17,527 nucleotides of DNA from SIG455 sp045659025 (GTDB taxonomy: Bacteria > Bacillota > Clostridia > UMGS1810). Location of the stretch: contig JAZOWA010000048.1 of the NCBI GenBank assembly GCA_045659025.1, positions 1 to 17,527 of the forward strand. The letters are read 5' to 3'. The notes beneath the pieces are model-generated. The model searched no databases. It was not told the origin of the DNA and was given only the letters and a program-made list of their open reading frames with translations. The position numbers and the translations under genes are program-made. Below, piece by piece: positions 1 through 7,374 of the stretch. How positions within the stretch are numbered: the stretch's first letter is position 1; every line of letters begins with the position of its first letter.

Positions 1-939
1 TACCCACCCACCAAACTTATTGCCCACACAACGATTATCCATAAAGCGAGGGCAATGTACTTATTATTGACAAAGCTCAATTTCGGTAAAATGGGTATTA
101 CAGCCATCTGTACTAAAAAAATCTCATAAGAACATTTTGCCAAGAGCTGGACTATCCGATCTATCAAACGCACTTGAGATACATATTTATAAACCGTATA
201 AAGAAGATAGCAAAGCAATGTGGAAACATAAAAGTAACATGGCCATCTATGATATTTCCATGCTGTATCGAAAAACAATGGTTCATTATTAAAGTTGCAA
301 TATTCGAAATACACTATAGACAACAAGCTCAATACAGACAGGCATAAAGTAGATTTATTAATTACTATTCCTTTCTTTACCCAAATCCATGCTAAATATA
401 TAAGGAATAAATATCTAACTGCCAGCAATCTATGTATAGGTTCAGGAACATTCAAAAGTGATTCTAAAATTTCAATCCCCTCACACACAACTAACCACAA
501 CACAGCTTGCTTTATAAGATTTCCTTTATCAAAAACTGGCCGTACAAGGTATAATATAACTGCTAACTGAAGATATATCCAAGGATAATATGAGCCTGGC
601 CCATACCCCCCCGATTAATCCTTTAACAATCAACTGATTATCCATTTTACCAAAGAACAGATACACCAAAACAATCCCCAGAAGGATGATAAAATATGGA
701 AGTAATATCCTAAGGAAAATCTTCTTAAAATCTAACTTTGTTGAGGGCTTCTTGAAAACATGAAACGCTTGTATCAACACAAATAATGGTACCTGCATTC
801 CTATCCAAAAAGAATAACCCATCAAATTTAGAAAAGGGAATGTATGGCCAATAAGAACACAGATGATTGCAAAAGCCTTTAAATAATCCAGAAAAGGCTC
901 ATATCCCGTCTTATTAAGCTCTATTTGGATAGTCTTCAT
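1..939 (-). pseudogene. Acyltransferase-3 family membrane protein (putative polysaccharide O-acetyltransferase), frameshifted and cut by the window edge
   Basis: The first segment (939 to 529) begins directly after the dehydratase stop (TAAATG). It carries the acyltransferase_3 N-terminus: a short cytoplasmic stretch, then DYLKAFAIICVLIGHT with the family histidine at residue 32, followed by hydrophobic helices. The frame breaks at a run of seven G (minus strand; plus 606-612) and stops at 531-529. If one G is skipped, reading continues without a stop to position 1. It then gives IGGYGPGSYYPWIYLQLAV followed by several more hydrophobic segments, exactly the continuation expected in this family. 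About 312 codons are visible, and the C-terminus lies outside the window. These integral membrane enzymes usually transfer acetyl groups to surface glycans, and the place at the end of a sugar-nucleotide block fits that role. The break may be slippage-based phase variation (off state), a fixed mutation or a sequencing error. Confidence 0.8.
606..612 (-). repeat. Homopolymer G7 tract at the acyltransferase frameshift
   Basis: Seven C on the plus strand read as seven G in the gene. Six G would give Ile-Gly-Gly-Tyr-Gly-Pro-Gly and an open frame; seven give Ile-Gly-Gly-Val-Trp and an early stop about 27 codons later. It is the exact point where homology-like reading switches frame, so it is a candidate slipped-strand switch. 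Confidence 0.75.
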
Positions 940-2148
940 TTACATTTTCTGATCAAGGTTCTTACCCTTTTCTTCGTGTTCAAAATTAGGAAGGAACTTC
1001 TTAAGTGCCTCCACTATTTCTGCCTTAGTAAATTCGTCCTTCTGGAAGATTCCTTCAAGTTCAGTGAAGAATGAATCAACCTCATCCATCGGACGACTAG
1101 TAGTCTCTTCAATTACTCCCAAAGCACTGAAACGCTCCATATTCAATTTTTCACCAGGTACGTAGAACTCCTCAAAGTCTTTTTCACCAGTGGTGTCACT
1201 CTTGAAATATACTACTGGATAATCTGCATCTTCTTCTGTACGGTTTGCAGCAAATTCAACAGCTTCCTTATCAGATGTACACTGGTGTTCCTTGTAGCCA
1301 GCTGTCTCAATAAACTTCTTACAGAAGCTGCTGAAAGTAATCATCTGGTCCTCTCCCAACTTAGGGAAGAATACCTCACCAGAGTTTCCAAGGATACAAG
1401 CCAACATACAAATCTGACCAGATTCCTCTGGAGATACAAAATAACGCTTCACATCAGAAGGAGAAACAAGTGGCTGACGTTTCATCAATCTTGCCACCCA
1501 TCCATCAGGCAATGAACCGTTAGAGAATGCCACATTTGCAAAGCGAGCAGTAGTGACAGGGAAACGGTCTGAATAAGCCATCACCATATCTTCCATAACA
1601 CGCTTAGAAGCTCCCATGATGTTCACAGGGTTAGCAGCTTTATCAGTTGATACACAGAAGAAGTGCTTAGGCGGATACTCACAAAGAAGATCCATGAACT
1701 TCTTTGCCTTGATATCATTATTCTCAATCAGAGCCTGCACTGAATACTTATCCTTTTCAGAACGCACGTGCTTGTGAGCTGAGAAATTAGCTACAATATC
1801 AAAACCTTTTTCTTCTCTAAAAATACGGGCAAAGATTGGATCAGCAAAGTTCAAAGTATATGCACGATACTCTTCAGGAACGTACATTCCCTTTGTTGAA
1901 CGGAGGTCGCGAGTCAACTCTGCCAAACCATTCTCGTTCAAGTCGATTACTACAAGCTTTGATGGCTTGAACGGTAGGATAGCTCTAATGAAAGAAGATC
2001 CTATACTTCCAGCTCCACCAATCACACAAAGGCTCTTACCTTCTACTTCCTTGCGGATGATTTCACTATTATTCTCAATGTCTGCCAAGAACATGCTCTT
2101 CTGGCGGAAAGTGACATTGTCTGAAATGAATTTACTGATGTTTAACAT
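940..2148 (-). CDS. Nucleotide-sugar 4,6-dehydratase, CapD/FlaA1-like extended SDR (Polysacc_synt_2), soluble form
   Basis: A 402-residue protein expected to act on a UDP-HexNAc in the cytoplasm. The Rossmann NAD(P) motif GGAGSIG is at residues 44-50. The signature STDKAANPVNIMGASK is at 167-182, with Met in place of the classical SDR Tyr and Lys at 182, as in CapE/PglF-type dehydratases. There are no membrane helices, unlike the PglF/WbpM long form. After the SDR core (about residue 285) there is an unusual acidic tail of roughly 115 residues. The ATG at 2148 follows a 200-bp spacer after the SEFIR gene, and its stop abuts the acyltransferase start. The family is clear, but the exact product (retaining or inverting, which UDP-sugar) cannot be settled here. 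Partner genes such as an aminotransferase may lie past the left edge. Confidence 0.8.
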   Translation of the reverse strand: MLNISKFISDNVTFRQKSMFLADIENNSEIIRKEVEGKSLCVIGGAGSIGSSFIRAILPFKPSKLVVIDLNENGLAELTRDLRSTKGMYVPEEYRAYTLNFADPIFARIFREEKGFDIVANFSAHKHVRSEKDKYSVQALIENNDIKAKKFMDLLCEYPPKHFFCVSTDKAANPVNIMGASKRVMEDMVMAYSDRFPVTTARFANVAFSNGSLPDGWVARLMKRQPLVSPSDVKRYFVSPEESGQICMLACILGNSGEVFFPKLGEDQMITFSSFCKKFIETAGYKEHQCTSDKEAVEFAANRTEEDADYPVVYFKSDTTGEKDFEEFYVPGEKLNMERFSALGVIEETTSRPMDEVDSFFTELEGIFQKDEFTKAEIVEALKKFLPNFEHEEKGKNLDQKM

Positions 2149-2175
2149 ATATTGTTTGATTTTTATTCTTGTAAT

Positions 2176-2199
2176 TGTTAACTGTTAACGAGTAACTGA
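2176..2199. repeat. Distal copy of a 24-bp direct repeat flanking the SEFIR gene
   Basis: This copy matches 3828-3851 at 21 of 24 positions, including an identical 14-base block TGTTAACTGTTAAC. It lies in the spacer upstream of the dehydratase start. Confidence 0.6.
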
Positions 2200-2213
2200 C
2201 TTTTTTATTTGAT

Positions 2214-2241
2214 AGCCTCTGCCGCTTCAGCGGCTGGGGCT
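2214..2241. other. Hairpin in the SEFIR-dehydratase spacer
   Basis: The inner stem GCCGC/GCGGC encloses a four-base loop (2221-2234). It is extended by an outer AGCC/GGCT pair across 3x3 internal mismatches. There is no U-run after it on the minus strand, so it may be a processing site or attenuator rather than a classic terminator. The rest of the 200-bp spacer (2149-2349) shows no gene and no clear promoter. Confidence 0.45.
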
Positions 2242-2349
2242 GTTGTTATATCACGAAGCGCTCTTTTGCTACTTTGCCGACAATGTGCGCGAATTAATTT
2301 TCAGTAAACAATCTGCATTTTGTCTACATCATAATTATCCATAGTGCCA

Positions 2350-3825
2350 TCAATACCTAAAATGCCGTTTATAGAACTCCTCGGAGTCATTATAGGTCTT
2401 CAAGTAGTTATCGTAACTACCACCAAATAATCCTTGTTTGATAGGTGTCCATTCGTCCTTCATTTCCTCAGCAGCCTTGAAGAAATCTGTATAGGAATCT
2501 TCTATCTGTCTCAGTAAAGAGACTCTTTTGTACAAGAAATGACCTATCGGGTTCCAGTCGGCTTGAAGCATACAATTCTTATGATACCGGCACAAGAGAG
2601 AAGCCAGATGTTCCCATGCGAAAAAAGTATCTCTTAAATCGTCATCGGTCAAGAATATATTTTCAAAGGCCACTCTGATACCGCTTAACACTATAAAGCT
2701 ATAGGGGTAAGTCCAATTAGTTCCTCGGTACTGATTCAATTCAGAGGCATCAAAATGATTACACCCAACCAAGTACTGTAACGAATAAGAGTAACTGCTA
2801 CTGAAGGCATGAGGTGGATTCACCTTGGACGAAACCAGTAATTGCACCAAATCGAACCTATTATACTTCACACAAGCTGTTCCCATGGCATGAAACAAAT
2901 AGGTGGCTGCCATAAAATGTAATTTAACTGTATCTTCACAGTAAATCTCTCCATTGATAAAAGGCTTTTTACAAAGCTTCACCATTGCATCTACCAACAA
3001 ACGTGCTTGTTCAATAGAGCCATAACGTACTATGGGGACGACAGCCTGGATGAGGTTGCTTATTGCTTCTTGATGAATTTCATTAAAACGGTTGAAGACA
3101 TCAGCTGTGAATGAAACACTGTAATCTGCACACTGGATAATCTTCTTATATGCACTGTCCGCCTCTTTCTCTATCAGGTCATCCAAAATTATGCGTGAAC
3201 TGGGATTGGGCAGATACATTTTCACTAAGGTAGCAAAGTCTTGTGGCGACTCTGGTTTTGCAGGTTGCAGAACTTGTGATGCTGATACGAAATTAGGTTT
3301 CGGTCCTAATACAGGAGCCTGATTCATAGGTTGTCCCCATAAGTCGGCTGCCAATTCTTGCAGTTCTTCTTCATAACGACCATCATCGGAAAGGTTGTAT
3401 CCCACACGGTTACCTATCAAAAGGTTGAATGACTCAGAAAAAGATCCTTCACGTAAAACGGGAATGAACTTTTGTGAATCCATCTCTTGATAGAGTGAAA
3501 TAGTGATAATCTGGTCTTCAAACTTCGCTCCTCCACCCTTAGAATTTTCAAGTTTTTCCAGATACCTTGGAGTGCCGATGATTAAGACTCTATGTGCTCT
3601 CTGAAGTCCCTTTTGCATAAAGGTTGTCAGGTCGTCTCCACCACAATTATATCTGTCGAGCAAAGTATATACCCTATACCTTTCCCGCAAGTCTTTGGAG
3701 AGATTCAATACCCAATCCTTATGTTGTTCATTATCCCATGAGTAACTGATAAAGACAACAGGTACTCCATTGGGGATAGTTTCCAACTGACTTTTTGTAC
3801 CTGCAAAAGGTGACTGTTCAGTCAT
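2350..3825 (-). CDS. SEFIR/TIR-domain protein with a long uncharacterised helical C-terminus
   Basis: From the ATG at 3825 the protein is 491 residues. The N-terminal domain (about residues 20-165) has the SEFIR/TIR opening VPVVFISYSWDNEQHKDWV, then LDRYNCGGDDLTTFM and RVLIIGTPRYLEK. A GGGAKFEDQII block follows, whose Glu is a candidate for the NAD-hydrolase acid of this fold. The remaining ~320 residues look alpha-helical and are not recognised; there are no clear membrane segments. In-frame ATGs also exist at 3870 (AAGGAG four bases upstream, overlapping the epimerase stop) and 3894. I prefer 3825 because the sequence just upstream is a repeat that is non-coding in its other copy. Bacterial SEFIR/TIR proteins are often NAD-depleting antiphage effectors, and bSEFIR is a known defence gene. 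Nothing suggests a sugar enzyme, so it appears to be cargo or a guard inside the capsule operon. Confidence 0.75.
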   Translation of the reverse strand: MTEQSPFAGTKSQLETIPNGVPVVFISYSWDNEQHKDWVLNLSKDLRERYRVYTLLDRYNCGGDDLTTFMQKGLQRAHRVLIIGTPRYLEKLENSKGGGAKFEDQIITISLYQEMDSQKFIPVLREGSFSESFNLLIGNRVGYNLSDDGRYEEELQELAADLWGQPMNQAPVLGPKPNFVSASQVLQPAKPESPQDFATLVKMYLPNPSSRIILDDLIEKEADSAYKKIIQCADYSVSFTADVFNRFNEIHQEAISNLIQAVVPIVRYGSIEQARLLVDAMVKLCKKPFINGEIYCEDTVKLHFMAATYLFHAMGTACVKYNRFDLVQLLVSSKVNPPHAFSSSYSYSLQYLVGCNHFDASELNQYRGTNWTYPYSFIVLSGIRVAFENIFLTDDDLRDTFFAWEHLASLLCRYHKNCMLQADWNPIGHFLYKRVSLLRQIEDSYTDFFKAAEEMKDEWTPIKQGLFGGSYDNYLKTYNDSEEFYKRHFRY

Positions 3826-3827
3826 GG

Positions 3828-3851
3828 TGTTAACTGTTAACTCGAAACTGA
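3828..3851. repeat. Proximal copy of the 24-bp direct repeat flanking the SEFIR gene
   Basis: It ends three bases before the preferred SEFIR ATG at 3825 and pairs with 2176-2199. A short A-rich tract precedes the repeat in both copies (read on the minus strand), so the similarity extends slightly beyond 24 bp. Confidence 0.6.
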
Positions 3852-3862
3852 AGTTTTTTTCG

Positions 3863-4903
3863 TTATCCATAAAACTCCTTATACCACTCAGCAAAAGCTC
3901 TCAACCCCTCTCTCAAGCTTGTGCTTGGCTTAAACCCAAAGTCGCGCTCAAGTGCAGTGGTGTCAGCATAGGTAATAGGCACGTCTCCTGGCTGCATAGG
4001 CACTAGATCTTTGTGGGCTTCGAAGTCGTAGTCGGCAGGGAGCACTCCGGCACGGAGGAGCTCCTGCTGGAGGATGTCTACAAACTCTAACAAGTTCTCA
4101 GGATTGCTGTTGCCGATGTTGTACACGGCATATGGGGGTACTGGAAGGCCGTCTTCGCCCACCTGCTTCTCAGGGGCTTTCATCATCACTCGGATAACGC
4201 CTTCTACAATGTCGTCTACATAAGTGAAGTCGCGCTTGCAGTTGCCATAGTTGAAAATCTGGATCTTCTCTCCCTTGACCAGCTTATTGGTGAAGCCGAA
4301 GTAGGCCATGTCGGGACGGCCTGCAGGGCCATAGACGGTGAAGAATCTGAGTCCAGTGCTGGGGATGTTGTAGAGCTTGCTGTAGGCATGGGCCATGAGC
4401 TCGTTGCTCTTCTTGGTGGCGGCATAAAGGGATACTGGATTATCTACTTTATCATCTGTAGAGTATGGTACCTTCTTGTTAGAACCATAGACAGAAGATG
4501 AAGAAGCATATACCAAGTGTTTTACACCACCTTCATACTGCTCGTATGAATAACGGCAAGCCTCCAAGATATTATAGAAACCTATCAGGTTTGCATCAAT
4601 ATAAGCATCTGGATTGGTGATAGAGTATCTCACTCCTGCTTGTGCGGCAAGGTTGACTACTATCTCTGGCTGAAACTGAGCAAAGAGTTCGTTGATAAGT
4701 TTGCGGTCAGCTATGTTGCCTTTGGCAAAGCGGAAGTTTGAGTATTGCGACAACTGAGCCAAACGTTCCTCCTTCAGACGAACGTCATAGTAGTCATTCA
4801 TGTTGTCGACACCTACCACTTCTGCTCCGAGTATCTGCTTGTATATGGCTTTGACGAGGTTGCTACCTATGAAGCCTGCGGCTCCTGTTACTAGTATCTT
4901 CAT
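3863..4903 (-). CDS. UDP-glucuronate 4-epimerase (NAD-dependent epimerase, extended SDR)
   Basis: A 346-residue protein predicted to interconvert UDP-GlcA and UDP-GalA in the cytoplasm. The NAD motif GAAGFIG is at residues 7-13. ASSSSVYG at 133-140 and YAATK at 160-164 give the Ser and the Tyr/Lys catalytic residues. NMNDYYDVRLKEERL near residue 34 and the AAQAGVRYS block are characteristic of the GlcA 4-epimerase branch (Cap1J/LpsL/GAE) rather than GalE. Length is normal for the family. An 80-bp spacer with no evident element separates it from capG. Its final codons carry the AAGGAG that could serve the alternative SEFIR start. The 3' half (below about 4437) is clearly more GC-rich than the 5' half, which suggests a recombinant gene. 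Confidence 0.87.
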   Translation of the reverse strand: MKILVTGAAGFIGSNLVKAIYKQILGAEVVGVDNMNDYYDVRLKEERLAQLSQYSNFRFAKGNIADRKLINELFAQFQPEIVVNLAAQAGVRYSITNPDAYIDANLIGFYNILEACRYSYEQYEGGVKHLVYASSSSVYGSNKKVPYSTDDKVDNPVSLYAATKKSNELMAHAYSKLYNIPSTGLRFFTVYGPAGRPDMAYFGFTNKLVKGEKIQIFNYGNCKRDFTYVDDIVEGVIRVMMKAPEKQVGEDGLPVPPYAVYNIGNSNPENLLEFVDILQQELLRAGVLPADYDFEAHKDLVPMQPGDVPITYADTTALERDFGFKPSTSLREGLRAFAEWYKEFYG

Positions 4904-4983
4904 AAATTTCGTTTATTCGTTGATACGTTTAAGTGTTTAAGAGACTTTTATCCCTACACCCTTAACCTTAATTCCATACCACC

Positions 4984-6168
4984 TTACTCCTTTCTCCAAA
5001 CCATCTTATTAACCACACCAGTATAACTTTGGATAAGCTTCACAATCTTGGTGCTTACATTTTCGTCGGTGTAATTTGGTACAGGTATACCATTATCCTC
5101 ATTCTTAACCATCTCAACTGCAACATCTACTGCTTGAAGAAGATCATGCTCATTGATACCAGCAAGGATAAAACATCCCTTATCCAAAGCTTCTGGTCGC
5201 TCAGTTGAGGTGCGGATGCATACTGCTGGGAACGAGTGACCAACGCTTGTAAAGAATGAGCTTTCCTCAGGAAGAGTACCAGAATCCGATACAACCGCAA
5301 ATGCGTTCATCTGAAGGCAGTTGTAGTCGTGGAATCCAAGTGGTTCTTGACGAATAACACGTGGATCAAGCTGGAATCCTGAAGCTTCAAGTCTGTTGCG
5401 ACTGCGTGGGTGACAGCTGTAAAGAATCGGCATATCATATTTATCCGCCATCTTATTGATTGCTGTGAAGAGAGATATGAAGTTTTTCTCAGTATCAATG
5501 TTCTCTTCACGATGGGCAGAAAGAAGAATGTATTTTCCTTTCTCAAGACCAAGGCGTTTGTGTACATCTGAGTTTTGGATCTCCTCTAGGTTTTCATGGA
5601 GCACCTCTGCCATTGGAGAGCCTGAAACATATGTTCTCTGAGGAGCTACGCTACTTGCATTAAGATAACGTCTTGCATGCTCGCTGTAGCAGATGTTTAC
5701 ATCTGAGATAATATCTACAATACGCCGATTGGTCTCTTCAGGAAGACACTCATCGAAACAGCGGTTACCTGCCTCCATATGGAAGATAGGAATATGAAGT
5801 CTCTTAGCTCCAATCACAGAGAGGCATGAGTTTGTATCACCGAGAACAAGTACTGCATCTGGCTTTATCTGAACCATAAGTTTGTATGATGCATTGATAA
5901 TGTTACCCATAGTTGAGCCAAGGTCATCACCAACTGCATCCATATATACTTCCGGGTCTGCGAGTTTAAGGTCACGGAAGAAAACTCCGTTGAGATTGTA
6001 ATCGTAATTCTGTCCTGTGTGTGCAAGAATACAATCAAAGTATTTGCGGCATTTGTTTATTACCGCTGCAAGACGGATAATCTCTGGTCTTGTACCGACT
6101 ATTATCAAGAGTTTGAGACGGCCGTCATTCTTGAATTGGACGTCGCTATAGTTTGTTTTTAATTCCAT
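4984..6168 (-). CDS. capG: UDP-HexNAc 2-epimerase, CapG/FnlC type (forms UDP-L-FucNAc)
   Basis: A 394-residue member of the WecB/MnaA fold. GTRPEI is at residues 25-30, HMEAGNR at 130-136, SAHREEN at 217-223 and a DSGTLPEESSF segment lies in the second half. In isolation it could be a UDP-GlcNAc 2-epimerase. However, it directly follows capE and capF, and the start overlaps the capF stop by one base (TAATG). That order defines the third step of UDP-L-FucNAc synthesis, the C2 epimerisation of UDP-L-6-deoxy-TalNAc (UDP-PneNAc). The N-terminus has a ~18-residue extension before the core. The protein is cytoplasmic. Confidence 0.88.
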   Translation of the reverse strand: MELKTNYSDVQFKNDGRLKLLIIVGTRPEIIRLAAVINKCRKYFDCILAHTGQNYDYNLNGVFFRDLKLADPEVYMDAVGDDLGSTMGNIINASYKLMVQIKPDAVLVLGDTNSCLSVIGAKRLHIPIFHMEAGNRCFDECLPEETNRRIVDIISDVNICYSEHARRYLNASSVAPQRTYVSGSPMAEVLHENLEEIQNSDVHKRLGLEKGKYILLSAHREENIDTEKNFISLFTAINKMADKYDMPILYSCHPRSRNRLEASGFQLDPRVIRQEPLGFHDYNCLQMNAFAVVSDSGTLPEESSFFTSVGHSFPAVCIRTSTERPEALDKGCFILAGINEHDLLQAVDVAVEMVKNEDNGIPVPNYTDENVSTKIVKLIQSYTGVVNKMVWRKE

Positions 6169-7370
6169 TATTCTACTGGTAAGAAATAAGTATCTGGTTT
6201 GCTTGGGTCAAAGATCTCGTTGCAGTACATGACTGTCACGAGGTTTTCGGTTTCTGAGAGATTGATGATGTTATGGGTGTAACCCGGAAGCATGTGAATT
6301 GCTTCAATCTTATCACCGCTTACTTCAAAGTTGAGGACTTCATCAGAATCAATTCTTCTCTGCTGGATGAGCCCGTGACCGCTTACAACGATGAAGAACT
6401 CCCACTTAGTGTTGTGCCAGTGCTGTCCCTTTGTGATTCCTGGTTTGCTGATATTGATGCTTACCTGACCGCAGTTAAGTGTATGGACAAGTTCTGTGAA
6501 GGAACCTCTGTCATCAACATTCATCTTCAAAGGGAAAGAGACTTTCTCCTTTGGAAGGTAACTGAGGTATGTGCTATAAAGTTTCTTCGCAAGAGAGTTC
6601 TCAGGAATCTCAGGAATCATAAGGGTCTTTGGCTGATCAGCAAAGCTATAGATCATGTCCACGATTTCACCAAGAGTGGTCTTGTGAGTAATGGGGCAGT
6701 AGCAATATCTACCGCTTTCTGTTGGGACTGTATCAACCCCGTCAAACTCGCATCTGTGAGCCTCTCCCTTCAAGGCTGCAACCATTTCGTCAACAAGGTC
6801 ATCGATATAGAGAAGTTCCATCTCTACACTTCTGTCGTTGACCTGAATCGGCAGATCGTTAGCGATGTTGTTGCAGAATGTGGCAATTGCAGAGTTGTAA
6901 TTAGGTCTGCACCATTTTCCAAAAAGATTAGGGAAACGATACACAAGGACCTTTGCACCTGTTTCTTGTCCGTACTCAAACATCAGTTCTTCTCCAGCTT
7001 TTTTACTCTTTCCGTATTCACTTGTACCAAAACGACCGGCAAGGGTAGCTTGAATCGAGCTTGATATCATTACAGGGCAGTTGTTGCCATATTTCTTCAG
7101 AGTATCAAGAAGTAATGAGGCGAAACCAAAGTTGCCCTTCATAAAGTCTTCCTGATTCTGAGGACGATTTACTCCAGCAAGGTTGAATACAAAGTTGCAT
7201 TCTTTGCAATAATGATCAAGTTCTTCTTCCGTTGAATCAATGTCATATTCGAATACTTCAGAGACTGTAACGTCACCATAGTATTTGGCCTTGCCTGCCT
7301 TTATATTATTAAGTTGGGCGCAAAGGTTTTTACCAACAAAACCTTTTGCGCCTGTTACTAGTATCTTCAT
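6168..7370 (-). CDS. capF: CapF/FnlB-type bifunctional 3-epimerase/4-reductase (SDR plus cupin)
   Basis: A 400-residue two-domain enzyme. The N-terminal SDR domain has GAKGFVG at residues 7-13 and YGKSK at 119-123. The C-terminal cupin (about 283-395) has KGQHWHNTKWEFF, where His317, His319 and Glu324, with His366, are the likely metal ligands. CapF epimerises C3 (cupin) and reduces C4 (SDR) of the CapE product to give UDP-L-6-deoxy-TalNAc. The start at 7370 (MKILVTGAKG) is chosen because the Rossmann strand begins there. A longer in-frame start at 7421 would only overlap the end of capE. The chosen ATG lies four bases after the capE stop, with no obvious ribosome site. Confidence 0.9.
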   Translation of the reverse strand: MKILVTGAKGFVGKNLCAQLNNIKAGKAKYYGDVTVSEVFEYDIDSTEEELDHYCKECNFVFNLAGVNRPQNQEDFMKGNFGFASLLLDTLKKYGNNCPVMISSSIQATLAGRFGTSEYGKSKKAGEELMFEYGQETGAKVLVYRFPNLFGKWCRPNYNSAIATFCNNIANDLPIQVNDRSVEMELLYIDDLVDEMVAALKGEAHRCEFDGVDTVPTESGRYCYCPITHKTTLGEIVDMIYSFADQPKTLMIPEIPENSLAKKLYSTYLSYLPKEKVSFPLKMNVDDRGSFTELVHTLNCGQVSINISKPGITKGQHWHNTKWEFFIVVSGHGLIQQRRIDSDEVLNFEVSGDKIEAIHMLPGYTHNIINLSETENLVTVMYCNEIFDPSKPDTYFLPVE

Positions 7371-7374
7371 AGCT

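Noticed and set aside
2301..2342. Tiny 13-codon minus-strand frame just after the SEFIR gene (MDNYDVDKMQIVY)
   Set aside because: It is too short, with no ribosome site and no partner; chance open frame in an AT-rich spacer.
3826..3894. Longer SEFIR start at 3894 or 3870
   Set aside because: 3894 overlaps the epimerase by ten codons. 3870 has a possible AAGGAG but translates the repeat that is non-coding elsewhere. 3870 remains a fair alternative.
6273..7064. Long plus-strand open frame of 263 codons opposite capF
   Set aside because: It lies wholly antisense to a well-recognised gene, has no recognisable domain, and its composition follows from capF codon use on the other strand.
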